This document shows positions 31,879 to 44,222 of a stretch of DNA of 64,000 nucleotides, piece after piece. Source of the DNA: Desmodesmus armatus (taxonomy: Eukaryota > Chlorophyta > Chlorophyceae > Sphaeropleales > Scenedesmaceae). The position numbers and the translations under genes were made by a program. Every line of letters starts with the position of its first letter. The stretch's first letter is position 1. The stretch spans positions 277,807-341,806 of the forward strand of contig VIIQ02000089.1 of assembly GCA_007449985.2 (NCBI GenBank). Direction: 5' to 3'. The notes under the pieces were generated by a model. The model was not told the origin of the DNA and ran no database searches. It saw only the letters and a program-made list of their open reading frames with translations.

Positions 31879-32154
31879 TCATTTCGGGCCCACTGACAGT
31901 TGAGTCATTCGTGTGACGATGCCAGTGACCCGGACGGATAGGCTACGGATCTCGGCACCAAGGATGGCCGAACCATTATTTTGAATGGAACTGTCGTCGG
32001 TACGTCTTTCCCGCCCTGTCACCCGTCGGTACTCCCTCCTCAACTTCTTCGCTGCACACTCCTGTTGGCGTGTGCCTTTGATGGCCGATTTGTAGCTGGT
32101 TACAACTTGAATCAGTTGGGTTGGCTGGCTGGGCCCTGGCTGCGGCATGGGCAT
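31879..32154 (-). CDS. Small basic open frame, possible 5' exon of the KGK-repeat gene
   Basis: An ATG-initiated frame of 91 codons lies upstream of, and in the same direction as, the KGK-repeat gene. It is rich in Lys/Arg in the middle (AAKKLRREYRRVTGRERR) and lacks low-complexity sequence. It could be that gene's first exon or an independent short ORF. No splice junction or homologue settles it, and chance is possible. Confidence 0.3.
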   Translation of the reverse strand: MPMPQPGPSQPTQLIQVVTSYKSAIKGTRQQECAAKKLRREYRRVTGRERRTDDSSIQNNGSAILGAEIRSLSVRVTGIVTRMTQLSVGPK

Positions 32155-32354
32155 CAGGAGGAGGTCTCAGATGCAGTGCTGGGGGTCTGCACATACCTTA
32201 GGGGCTCTCACGTTATGCGTGGTGGCCTTGCAAGGTGCGTAACGGTGTGGTGTACGCTTTCAATACTACGTGAGCAGCACGCCTCAAGCAGTGGGTCACA
32301 GCCAGGAGCCACATCACCCCGCATGTGCTGTTGTTGCGCTCTGCAACCCTGCAG

Positions 32355-35300
32355 GTGTTCTGGTGCAAGTTGGCGCAGCAGCACCTCTGTGCGGTGACAA
32401 CTGTTCAGTAACAGTACGTCCTGTGTGTGGAGCAGACGGCAGGTCATACAGCAACGGCTGTGTGGCCTCCTGCGCGGGAGTTGCAGTGTCATCACAGGGC
32501 TACTGTGAAGGTGGGGAGTACACTGAACATACGGGTATCGCAGGACCAGCTAGATTTCTTTCCCTGCATCAATATGACAGGCAACTGTTTTGAAGACAGT
32601 AGGGGAACAGCTGTTGTCCTTGTATTGCCAGCCTTGCAGCCACATGGGTTGCTGAGTCCCAGCTTGTGTCCAAGAATTGATCCGTTGCATCCCCACAGAC
32701 AACTGGGGTGCTTTGTGCAGGATTGGGGTCAGTTCAGGCTCTTTCCCACACAAGCACGAGGGCCTGACTGGTCATGCATGCATGGTCTGCCTGCGACACC
32801 ATTCTAACACACCCCGCACCTGCTGACGGTGCTGAGGTCCCCCGCATGCCTCCCGCCCTGACGCACTCCCCACCCTGTGCTGACATGGCATGGTGCATGT
32901 CCTGCACACCTGCAGGAGACAAGGTGCGCTTTAAGCAGCCAGCCAGCAGCATCACTTTCCTGCACAGCCCCTGGCGCGCAGCAAAGGAGTCTGGGCATGT
33001 GATCACAGCCGAGGTGATGAACAAGTTTGCAGCAGAAGGCTTTGTGTACCGAGGGAAGGTCGACATGGCGCAGATCAACCAGCGCACAGGCTACAAGGCT
33101 GCTCCGGCACATAGGTGGGTGCTGTGTGTTGCGACACCTGCAGCTGCTGTTGCCTGTGAAGAGAGCTATGCCGCCGCTGCATCTCCTGCAGGGGGAGAGA
33201 TGACGCGGAGTGCCAGGCACACCGCGTTGGTTGAGGGGCGAGTGTGTGTGTCTGCGCCGCAGTCGCCACGTCCCCACCGTGGCCCCAGGTGCATAAGACA
33301 CCCTAGGGGTCCTGCGGCAGCAGCAACTTGCTCCTGGGTCCCCTCACACCCTTTCCTGTTGGCTATGTTCACCAGGGCACTGGCAGCTATGAGCCAGTGA
33401 TGCTGTCAGGCAGGTCAGCAGGAAAGGGTGTGAAGAGGGCCCAGCAGCCACATCCTCCTGCAGGATTATCACACGCGGACACCCTATGTGCACTGAAGTG
33501 CTGCACGTGAGCGCAGGCCGTTCCAATGCGACCCTGCACCAAAGGAACGACCTGCGCACATGCACAGCGCTTCAGTGCACATAGGGTCTCCACCTGCACT
33601 GTCCTCAGTACTCTGCAAGTGTTCATTTCCTGCATTACGACGCGGCTTCCCTATCACCCTCACTGCTATTTCCACCTATTTCGCACGCCTGCGCAGGGGC
33701 CCCACCCCTAAGGAGCACAGCGCCATGTTCCAGCAGGAGGCCAGCACAACAGCCACCCAAGCAGCAGCACGGCCCAGCACGCAGGCCAACAAGACAGCAG
33801 CGGCAACAGCTCCAACAACAGCAGCAGGCAGCAGCCAAGCAGCAGCAGCAGCTAAGCCCCTGGAGGGTGGTATGGCGGATGAGAAGGTGCCTCCAAGGAC
33901 TCCTCCTGCTGCTGCTGCTGTGGAAGCCCGGCCGGCTCAGGCCTCGGGCAGCCTTGATGTTGCAGTCGTGCGCGTGGACAACGCTGGCAACCTGTACACT
34001 AAAACGTGAGGAGGCGGGAGGCACGCGCGGTGGGGCAGGCGGAGGGGGAGAAGGCGTAGGGTGTGGCAAGGGTGTTGCTGCATGTGGCCATGGCAAGGGG
34101 GGCCCAGGGGGGGGGGGGGAAGTGTAGCTAAGCCTCTGGAGGGTGGCATGGCTGAGAAGGTGCCTCCTAGGGCTCCTGCTGCTGTGGAAGCCTAGCCGGC
34201 TCAGGCCTCCGGCAGCCTTGACGTTGCAGACGTGCGCGTGGACAACGCTGGCAACCTGTACTCCAAAACGTGAGGAGGCGGGAGGGGGAGGGGAGAGGAA
34301 AGGCATTTGTGTGGAGGCTGGAGGGCAGAGGGATTGTTGGTGTCAGCAGACAGTAGAGAGGTTGATGCATGTGCGCATACGCAGGTGACATGGTCGGCAA
34401 GGGGGTTGCTGCATGTGGGCATGGTTGGGGGGGGGGGGTGGAAGGAAAGTCCTGACCAACTCCACAACAAGTCACATGCTGCTGCCGCTGCCGCTGCCGC
34501 TCCCTGAACACATCTGCAGGTACACATACGACCCAGCCCGCTACGCCCAGATGGCATACGCCCCCTTCAACCCAGCAGGCGCCACCCTCGTAGAGAACAA
34601 GGTCAGCACTGGGGCAGCCACCAAAGTAGCAGCAGCGACACCAGCAGCGCAGCAGCAGCGTGCAGCAAAGGCAGCAGTGGACCCCACCACCTCTGCCGCA
34701 GCAGCAAAGCCCGGTCCTGCCTCCGCTACCAGCAGCAGCAGCAGCAGGCAGGCGCCTGGCGCAGCAGGCAGGGTCCCAGCAGCAGGGTCCCAGGGGGGTA
34801 GTGCAGCAGGCACAGCGGTGCGCGCGCCAGTCACGACAGAACGCAAGGCAACGAGCGGCGGCCCGTTGTCTGCTGCTCCTGCTGCCGCTGCTGTCAGTCG
34901 GCAGCAGGCGCCGGAGGGGGCCACCAAGCTGGACTTGCAGCAGCAGCAGGCTGCTGGTCAGGGGAGAGGGCGGGAGCAGCAGCAGACCCCTCCAGCTGCG
35001 TTAGCCGGCAATGCCACCAGCAATGCCACCAGCAGTGGCACTAGCACTAGCAATGGCACCAGCAGCATGAATGTAACAGCTGGTGCCAACGGCACTGCTG
35101 CCGCAGCCAATGCCACCCAAGCAGTCGCTCCTGGGCAGCAGAGCGGCGCGGCAGCAGCAGCAGACCTGCTTGCTGGGGTCACACCTCAGCAGCAGCAGCC
35201 GCTGAAGCAGAAGCTCATGGCCCCTGCTGCCCCCTTGCAGCTAGAAAAGGAGGCTCTCACACGCGTCCAGCAGCAGCAGCCGCTGTCTGCTGCCGCAAAC

Positions 35301-37824
35301 GTGAAACGGCCCGACTACATGACCACCCCGGTCAGGCAGGGCATGTCGGAGCTGGCTAAGGATGCTGTACGGCAGGCCCTTGGCAGCAGCAGCAGCAGCA
35401 GCAGCGGTAAGGTTACTGACCCAGTGCAGAAGGTGGAGCTGATTCCAGAGCTTGCTGCTGTGGACCCGAAGGCCTTTGGGGAGCAGCCGCTGCTGCCAGC
35501 CGCACCCAGCAGCAGCAGCAGCAGCAGTGGCAGCAAGGCTGCTGCTGCTGCTGCTGCCCCTGTGCAGGGGGCGAATCTCAAGCTTGAAAGCGCAGCACAG
35601 CAGCCGAAGCAGCAGCAGCAGCAGCAGCAGCAGCCAAAGCAGCAGCGGGGGCCTCAGCAGATGTCTGCAGCGACAATAGTGACAGAGGAGGCAGCGGGGG
35701 CTGCGGAGGCAGATGATGATGCAACGGCAGCAGTGCCGGCGCCCGCTGCAAGTAAACCAGTAGCACCCACAGCTGCTGCAAGCAACGCAGGCCCCACCAA
35801 AGCAGCGCCGGCAGCGCCGGCAGCAGCACCCGCTGCTGCAACAACGCCATTGGCAGCCACAACCAAACGGGAGGCTGCAACAGTAGGGACGCCTGCAACG
35901 AAGCAAGCACCAGCAGCAGCACCAGCAGCAGGAGCAGCAGCGCCAGGAGCACCCAAGCCAGCAGGCCAACAGCAGCAGTCCCAGCCAGCTGCTGCTATTT
36001 CAGGGGCCGCACCCAAAACACCGGCGGTCCCCTCCAAGCAGGTGACAGGAGCAGCAGCAGCAGCAGACCCTGCCCCTGCCCCTGCCCCTGCTCCCACTCC
36101 TTCAACCGCTGCCCCTTCCTCCAGCGCCAACCCACCACCACCACCAGCAGCAGCAGCAGCAGCAACAGCTACTGTGCAGCCAGTCAGCAGCAGCAGCAGC
36201 AGCAGTGGGGCTGAGAAGGCTCCTGGAGGTGCCCGCCCGCCGGCCAAGGCCCTGCCCCCCTGTGACAGCCAGGGGCTGCACTGCCGTGACAAGATCTTGG
36301 CAACTTCGCCTATGTTTGGCACGCAGTCGCCCAACGGGAAGTTCATGGATTACTCATGGATGGCCGGCAAGGGGCGCATCAGTGGGGTGAAGATGTTCTA
36401 CAATAAGACCAGCGGCTGTGTGAGGGGCCTGCAGCTGACCTACAAGCCCACTGGTGGTGCAGCCGCCGGCAGCAGTGGCAGCGATGGCCGCAGCAGTGGC
36501 AGCAATGGCGGCAGCAGTGGCCCGGTGGTGAAGCTGCTGGGCAGCGGCTACACGCATGCTGGCATTGTGGTGAGGGAGCTGCGGCTCAAGGAGGGAGAAG
36601 TCATAGGCAAGGCTGAGGTCTGGGACCCCAAGTGAGTGATGTGGCCGGGGCAATGAGTGTTCGCAGAGGGAGCTGTGGTGCAGGTGATCAAATTTTCATG
36701 GGGGGAATGGGCTTGCAATGTTTGTTTTGAAAGCAGTAGCTGTACAGTACCAGCCGTGTGTTTGTCTGTGGGTTGAACGGTAGTGTCCATGTGTGTGTCT
36801 GTGTGGTGCAGGTGCATCAAGTTCTTGCGCCTGTACACCAGCGAGGGCTAGGTCGAATGCTGCTGACACCTTGAAACATGCTACTGAGACCTTCAAATAT
36901 GTGTGTCTGCGTTGTGCAGGTGCATCAAGTTCCTGCGCTTGTACACCAGCAAGGGGCAGAAGGTGGCCGTGGGCAGGATGGAGCCAGGGTCCGAGGGCCA
37001 GGCTCGCAACGTCACCAAAAACAGGGACAACGGCATGCTGGTAGCGGTCAAGGGCTGGCAAGACCCACCCAAGAAGCACGGTGCGTGACATACCGACCGG
37101 GTGGGGGAGGGCTGAAAATATGGTGTCACTCCCTACAGACTGAAATCTGCCAAGTTGCATTGGTGAAGTGCATCGCACTGACACCGATTATCTTCGGCGG
37201 GCCTGGCTGTCTGACACAATGTACCTGGCATGTGTCGCCCCACCTGCTACTGCTGCTCTGTGTGCAGCTGCTACTGCCAAGAAGCCTGCAGGCAGCTCGC
37301 CAGGTGTCCTGAAGCAGCTGCAGTTCGTATGGGCAGCCCCCTACTGCGACCACAAGTGCACCCCACCAGCAGCAGTAGCAGCAGCAGCACCAGCCGCTGC
37401 TGCTGCTGCCCCTGCTGCCGGCCAGCCCCAGGAGCCTACAGGGACTATCATCACAGAGTCAGGGTCTCTTCCCAATGCAGGCCACAAGCGGCGGCTGCTC
37501 CAGCAGCAGCAGCAGCAGCAGTGGCTGTCTGGCAGCATTGACCGCCGGCTGAGTGCTCAACAGCACCTGCAGGAGGCCCGGCAGCGGCAGCGGCTGGCAG
37601 CAGCAGCAGCAGCAGCAGAGGCCCAGCAGCCGCCATTGCTGCTGGATGTGCTGCAGGAGGATGAGCAGGGGCCAGCAGCAGAGGCACAGCAGCAGCAGCA
37701 GCAGCGGCGGCGGCTGGCGGCGGCAGCAGCAGAGGTTCAGGAGCCTGCTTTGGAGGGGGTGGAGGACGATGCTTGGGCAACAGCAGAGCTAGAGACGGCT
37801 GCAGCACTGCAGCAGGGGCTGTGG

Positions 37825-37856
<32 letters not shown>

Positions 37857-39115
37857 TGTCGCCCTTACCAGCAGCAGCAGCAGCAGCAGCGCCAATGGCA
37901 GCGTCGTGGTTCCTGCTAACATCCACCGAATGCTGAGTGTGATCAAGCCTGACAACAGGCTTCCCTGCCCTGTGAAGTCCTTCCCCTACTATTCCATGGG
38001 CCAAATCAAGGCGAAGGCCTCAGACGGGGGCTTTGTGTGCTCAGGAGGCCTCATCGGCAGTAATAGGGTGCTTACTGCGGGGCACTGCGTGTGGGACGAT
38101 CGCAATGGGCAGGGGCCGTTCAAGGACCTTCGATTTGCACCTGGGCAGTGGAAGGTGAGCTTGGGGGGGGGGGGGGGGGGGAGGCAGGGGGCAGGAGTCT
38201 CGTGGATGGACTGTGTATGGGATGTGGCGTATGGGATGGTTTCTTGTCAGTGTGTTGCCAGTGTGATATGGTTGGTAGATGTATTTTTTTGGCTGTCTGT
38301 ACATACGTCGGTAGTCAGCAGGCAAGTGCAGCCCAGGCGTCTGTTGAATGCAGATCCCCCTGACGTGATAAGTTTATGCTCTGGTACCCCCACACCCGCC
38401 CGTAGAAAGCAGCTGCTGCAGCAGCAGCACAAAAGGCTGGAGGCGTTGCCAGATATGCTGATGTATGCCTGCACGTATGCTTCCGTTGCCCCGACCCTGA
38501 ACCCTGAACCCCAACCCCTGTCTGTCTGCCGTTTGTGCAGGTTGGGGCCAAGGTGGAGTCGCCGTTAGGCTTTGTGGACTGGGACTACGTCACTCTTTTC
38601 GACAGCTACATCAATGACCCGGATGGCGAGGGACTGCCGTTCGATGTGGCCGTCATCACGCTAAACAAGCCCGTTGGAACTGAGCTGGGATGGCTCGGGG
38701 TTCGGGCTGATGCTCCGCCCTGCAGAGCGACACCCCTCTCACTAAACCTCGCTGGTTATCCCGGCGAGGATCCTGAGAACCCCGGGTGGGTGGTTGGGCC
38801 GGCGGTTGCTTCTACGACAAGTGTGACGTCAGTTACTCCTGCAGTGTGAGCATTACAAATCACACATGTGACAGCTTCGTGGGCCAAAGTGGGGCGCCGA
38901 TGTTCGATGACGAGAATTACGTGCGTGCGGTACACACGCTGGGCGTACTTCCGGGCTTCAGCAGTACGAATGGCGCGATCACAATCCAGAAGTTCATGCT
39001 GGATAACGTCATGGGGTATTGGCGGGACACGAGTGGCTACAGCCAGACGAAGACTGCCGCACAGGCTGCACGGGCGGAGTCGGCCAAACGGGGCAAGAAG
39101 AGGTTCAGGCGCTGA
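32355..39115 (+). CDS. Kazal + jacalin-like + trypsin-like serine protease multidomain protein
   Basis: Exons fitting in phase: 32355-32510, 32916-33114, 33697-34005, 34520-36631, 36918-37080, 37268-38154, 38541-39115. The first exon (signal peptide expected) is not found; what is visible encodes over 1,450 residues. The Kazal-type inhibitor domain (CGDNCSVTVRPVCGADGRSY then SNGCVASCAG) comes first. A long Ala/Gln/Pro/Ser-rich region follows, with N-glycosylation-like NAT/NGT sites. A jacalin-like beta-prism is suggested by GRISGVKMFYN, GCVRGLQLTYKP, HAGIVVRELRLKEGEV and CIKFLRLYTSKGQK. The chymotrypsin-fold domain has LTAGHC (His codon about 38083), PFDVAVITL (Asp about 38643) and FVGQSGAPMF (Ser about 38888), resembling S1B/glutamyl-endopeptidase types. 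A matrix or periplasmic role is inferred. The frame shifts by one missing base between NPGWV and GGCFYDKCD near 38790-38812. Confidence 0.8.
34118..34275 (+). repeat. Echo of the protease-gene exon 33697-34005, 3' part
   Basis: AKPLEGGMA-EKVPPRAPAA through RVDNAGNLYSKT plus the GTGAGG donor is repeated downstream of the real exon end at 34005. The copy carries an in-frame stop and a deletion, so it is a decayed pseudo-exon. Confidence 0.8.
36800..36855 (+). repeat. Echo of the protease-gene exon 36918-37080, 5' part
   Basis: Acceptor plus CIKFLRLYTS is repeated upstream of the real exon start at 36918. It ends at an in-frame TAG. Confidence 0.8.
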
Positions 39116-42100
39116 GTGCTGTGCGCAACTCCCACCAGTCCTGCTGCACCTTGCTACGCCGCACTGCATATAATTTGTGCTTGTCTGACGACGGTGGTTG
39201 TGAGAGCCTTCCTTTAGCCGCACCTTCTGCTCATGGGTAGACTGCTGCCTGTGGTGGTGGGGTTTGTGTGACGGCTGCTAGCCCCGAGTGCCCCCAGGTG
39301 TGTGTACAGCCCTGTTTGTTGTACAGTGCTTGCGTGTGCTGCTGCACTGGCGAGTGTGGCTTGTGACTGCACCGTGGCTTGGTGCGCATGGTTTTCGTGT
39401 GTGCATCGGAGTGGGTACTCCCCTTGTTGTATATCTGTGTGGCTGGTTGTGATGTCATTGCACCGCCATTAGGACATGGTGTTTCTTGCAGAGCAGCAGC
39501 AGCCCCAGGGTCAAGCCTATACGGTGCCGGTGTGTCACTGCATCCACTTCCTTGGGTGGAGACGAGTGTTAGGATCATTGAGGGTCGTGATCAAGACTGG
39601 AAATTGAGCGAAACGCTGGACAGGCATGTTGCGTGCACCTGCTGTGTGCGTCTCATCATACCATGTTGTTGGCTGCACTTTGCTCATTAGCTTTCTGGCT
39701 GCTGGCAGTAGCAGGCTCATGAGATCAGATCAGACAGTGGCAGGCCAGGTGCGTTTTTGTGTGACCCAGTAGCCTTGTTGGTAGGGCCCGGTAGCCTTTG
39801 TTGTGTTGAAGGGAGCGACAGCTGATCTGGAGCACACAGACACACAGCCCGCCTCTCTATGGTGCTGTTGAGTGAATGGGTGCACTGTACATTGCCACCA
39901 CCACCACTGTACAGTGCACCACATGTGGCCTCATCCCCTTGACTGTCAGGTGTCCCGTTGCTGCTGATTCACGGTGACTGGTTTGTGCCACTGTTTGAAA
40001 GTCCTGTTTTCAATGCCACCCCTTGTGGGGCTCTCTTGGTTGTGTCCCCTTGTGCAGCCTACATACGTATGTACGTGTGATTGGCAGCCACATTGGAGGG
40101 CAAGAGGAGGGCCGCTTCGTATGTCAGGGCTCTCCTGTATGGGGAGGGTGGCTCTTGCTTGTAGGGTATAGGTACAGTTACGCTTACAATGATTGAGCAC
40201 GGCGAAGCCGTGCAAGCCACAAGGGAGCCAGGGGCTCATGGGGTTCAGGTCAGGGTTTGAGTGCAAGTCAGCAGCACAGTATGTGGCAGCAGCGCTGGCT
40301 CTGTGACCATGTGCAACCCGCCTGCCCATGCTGCCCCACTTCGTACCGTGGTGCTGTAGCATGGAGGCTCCCAGGCTACTAGCACGTAGTAAGTGATCTG
40401 TCTCGGTCATGGCCTGTCTTTGCCAAAGGCAGACATTGGCGCTGGAGTTCTGGTGGCCATACTCTATGTCCGAAAACAGATGTGGGTGTGCAGTGTGGCT
40501 GCTTTCTTTCAGGTGGTGCATGCTGATGCCGAGCTGCATATGGACGCCTTGGTTCATTGCACTTTACACCTTACGACTTTGTTAGACCTTATGCGCATGC
40601 ATGCTGTGCATCACATGCGCAACCTGCCCTCCTTACTACTGGGTGTGCAGCAGGCGGCCAGACGCAATTGTCCTGAGGGCGAGCACTTTCGTTCGCACTG
40701 TTTTCTGTACTGCCAGCCACTGTCAGGCCCGGATTGCGTACATGCAGGATGTTGGGTGGTGGAACGGTTGACGGTGCTATGCAGCTTGCATACCCGTCTT
40801 TACGTAAGGCACACCACATCGTCCTGCTGAGCCGTTGATTGCTGTCCTGTGATATGCACGACGATGTGTCCGGCCTTCCTTTTCGTATGTAGCAGCGTAT
40901 ACTAGCAGCGTACTCACTTCACCATGTGCAGCAGCTGGAACGCATGCTTGCATCGTGATCCTGATGCATTGCAGGGTGGTGGCTGGTGGGTTTAGGGGGC
41001 CATTGGGGTTGAGCGCCTGGGGCGCTGTGCCCTGTAGGCCTAGTAGGCTTAGTACCTGGTGCCCGTCCCAACCCTGTTGTGTGACTGTTGCAGCATTGTA
41101 CATTGTGTAAGCTTCAGCTTAGCAAGCTTGTGTATATGTTCCTCGCTTGTGCTTGTGCAGCTTGTGTCTTTTGTGACTTGTCTTCGAGGTGTTGAAACCC
41201 TAGGGGGTTTTGTTTCTTTGTCCAGTCATGGGCACGGCGGAGGGGCCAACAGCATTGTTGATCATCAACAGAGAGAGGCGGGCAAAGTTGCTGGCTATAT
41301 CGGTGGGGCCTGCCGATAAGCCAGGCAGGCAGGCACACAGGTGGCATGGGTGGAGCATGACATGACTGCCCTGAACACGAGGGCTTGGAATGGCCATACT
41401 TTGGACGGTCCTGAACCAAGGGCTGGATATGGCACACTTGCTAGTATATACGGCGTGTTTTGGCCTTATGGCATGTAGGAAGAGGATTGCGCATAGCCTG
41501 CGCGCTTGCTGGGCCGAGCACACAGGGCTTGCCCATGCATGTGGGGTGTTTGGGGCAACTTGGCAGGATGTGGTTCATACCACGTATCCCTGTAGGGTGT
41601 ACTGTTCAGGTAGCACACTCACACACAAGCTGTTGGGAGTTTGTGTGTGTTTGTAGGTGGCGCACCGATGCATGAGTAGCGGACAGATTAGCACGGCAGC
41701 ATTGTCAAGGGTTTTCATAGCTCAATGCAGTTTGGTGGCTGCCTTGGGCGGTGAGACTCAGGAGTTGGGGATGTGTGGCTGCATTCAGGGATTGCCTGCT
41801 TGCATCCATTGAATGCGAGATAGGCAACAGCATTGGCTCTGTAGTAGTGACCTCACTGATGGCACCATGGCAGGGTATGGTAACAGCACTTGTTGGCAAA
41901 CCCTGTACACAAGTGATGTGTCGCCTACTAGGACGATCCAGTCATGCATTGTAGGCTAGTTCTGTGTCCTCCTTGCGGCCACGTACGTGAATGGTCGAAA
42001 TGCAGTAGCAGCTGGTTGCCGCAACCAGGCTAGCCATTATACAACGTCAACGCTATCGCGTCTCAAGTGCAGGCCTTTGCTGTGGGCTGATGCATGAGCC

Positions 42101-42322
42101 GCGACTGAGTCAAACCAACATCTCACGATATTTTCAACCGCCAGACATTGGGGACATAAATGCCATTATTCTCAGAAGGAAATCTCCATCTTTACAAAGC
42201 GGTCACTCTGCCAGAATAGTGGCACTACTGCAGATTGGAGCAGATGCCACGCGTCAAGTTCGGCGATCGTCCACATCACTTCAAAGCCCACACAAAAACA
42301 CCGCCCCCCTGATTCCCAAATG
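39116..42322. other. Long region without recognisable genes
   Basis: It follows the protease stop. The next TGTAA on the + strand is far away (41106-41110), so a long 3' UTR or a non-coding region is possible. Open frames such as + 40393-40830 have no recognisable domain and no supporting splice structure. Unlike most of the window it lacks long C/G homopolymers, CTG tracts and exon echoes. Confidence 0.5.
42192..42196 (-). promoter_or_regulatory. Candidate poly(A) signal TGTAA for SWEET
   Basis: TGTAA on the - strand lies about 127 bases past the SWEET stop, the best-placed such signal in the window. Confidence 0.5.
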
Positions 42323-44189
42323 CTACTTCGCGTGCGGGTGCTGAGGCCCCACTGCTCCTACGTTCGCCAGGTCAGCTGCAGCTGCGGGTGCAGGAGACTC
42401 GACTGACTGCGATTCCGCTGGTGCGCTGCAGCCTCCCCTGAACGACTGCAACAGGCGCTTCACAAGACTGGGCTCCCGGGTGCTATCGGCATTGACTTGG
42501 CGCTCTCGCGCGGGCAGGATGACGCAAAGCAGCATCGACACGATGTTGAACGCCACGCCCATCGCGTTTGGCAGCGCGATGAAGAACCAATCCTTGCGGG
42601 CCTGCAAAGCAGCAAGCGAAAAAGTAACGTTATGCAAGAGGGGTCTGAGTATAGCCTGCAGGGCGATGTTTGAGCTGGGTCTCTATAGTGTAGCTACGTG
42701 AAGTTTATGTTGTGACCTGTAGTAAGACTGTTGGACTTCGTCTCTATATTGCACTGCTGATGTACGGGTTGCTGATAAGTCAGACATGAACATCTCCATG
42801 TGGCCACAGGAGCAACGGCGCTTTGACCGTCAAAGCGGTGACCTCTGCCTGGATACTTGAGTCATGAGATGCAGCTTCTTTCAAAGAACAGTGTTGGAGA
42901 CTCTCCAGCAAAAACGGCTGTGGTTCTTCAAAGAAACATGCGTGCACAAATCGCTGGTGTTCATTGTCGAAATAAGCAACAGGCGCCCCCACCGTGAGGT
43001 ACGGTGACTACTATGACAATCTGCCATCGCGACCTTACTTATGGAGTGTGGAGCATTTTCACTCCAAACATTCATCACTCACCATGCCATACACCGTCCA
43101 CAAAACAGCGTTGATCAAATTTGTCAGGCACAGTGGCCAGTAGATGGTGGAACTGTCGCGCTCCCTGAGCACTTGGAACAGCGAGCTCAGAGGCGCCACA
43201 TAGTAGATCCCTAGAATAGCCACAGCTGTGGATCCCCTGCGGCACACACCACAAACCCAATGCAAGCCTTAGTAGCTGCTGCTAAGTGCAACACTGCTGT
43301 GTCACCAACCATGCCAGAATGTGGTTGGGGTAAAGCACGACTATTGTGTGATCAGCTGGCCGTGTTGCCACCCGGCTGTGTGGCCAGCTGACTGTGTGGC
43401 CAGCCAGTGGGAGTCCGCCCCCCAGCTAACACCCCCCCCCCCCAAACCACAAACTACGCATGCAGTTGCTACCTGCAGCTTCCTCACCCGAGGGGTGGGG
43501 TTGAATGCGGAGGCTGTTCAGGTTGGGTCAATGAAACTCTACACCGGGTGTGCCAGAATGTGGTTTGGAGCAAGCACCACTCCCCAAACTTCTCCGAGAA
43601 GTGGTGGCACCAAGCACATGGGGTGAGGTGAAATGTAGAGGCTGTAAATGTTGATCCATTGGTTCCACTGTGAGCGTACAGGTATGCAAACCATAGGCCA
43701 CGTGAAATTGTGGTGCGGTGGCAAACCCAAAAGCTTACCAGAGCTGCTGCTGGTCGACAACCTGCCAGAGGTTTATGATGCCAACCACCAGCAGCACAGC
43801 TGTAGCAGCCAGCATTACCAGCAACACCCGGCCTTGCTCCTGCAGCATACACAGAAGCAGCCGATGCATATGCCGAAACTGAGTTATCCCACTATGAACA
43901 ACATGCCAGGCTGGCAAACGCTGTTACTGACAATCCTTGCTTCATGAGTTAGTGATAAGTATGATTTTTAACTTGTAACAACCTCCCCCTGTCGACACCC
44001 CCCATAATTGAGTTAGTGACAACTATGATTAACGGCTGGTAAAATGTTGCGGTGCTGTCAAGCACAGTCCAACAGAGGACATGGCACATGGCACATGCAC
44101 CCCCCCCCATATGAGTTCCCTGACCTTGATGTTCAGGAACTTGTAGCTGCTATGGATGTAGAACCAGCCTGCAGCAGCAATAGCGGTAT

Positions 44190-44222
<33 letters not shown>

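Noticed and set aside
40393..40830. 145-codon open frame on the + strand after the protease gene
   Set aside because: Composition is Cys/His/Leu-rich without a recognisable motif, flanks lack splice-phase support, and it lies in a region that looks non-coding throughout.
42601..43083. A possible frameshift at the SWEET exon 43236-43083 / 42601-42323 junction
   Set aside because: On recounting, the acceptor CAG|GCC puts the last exon in phase 0 and no shift is needed.
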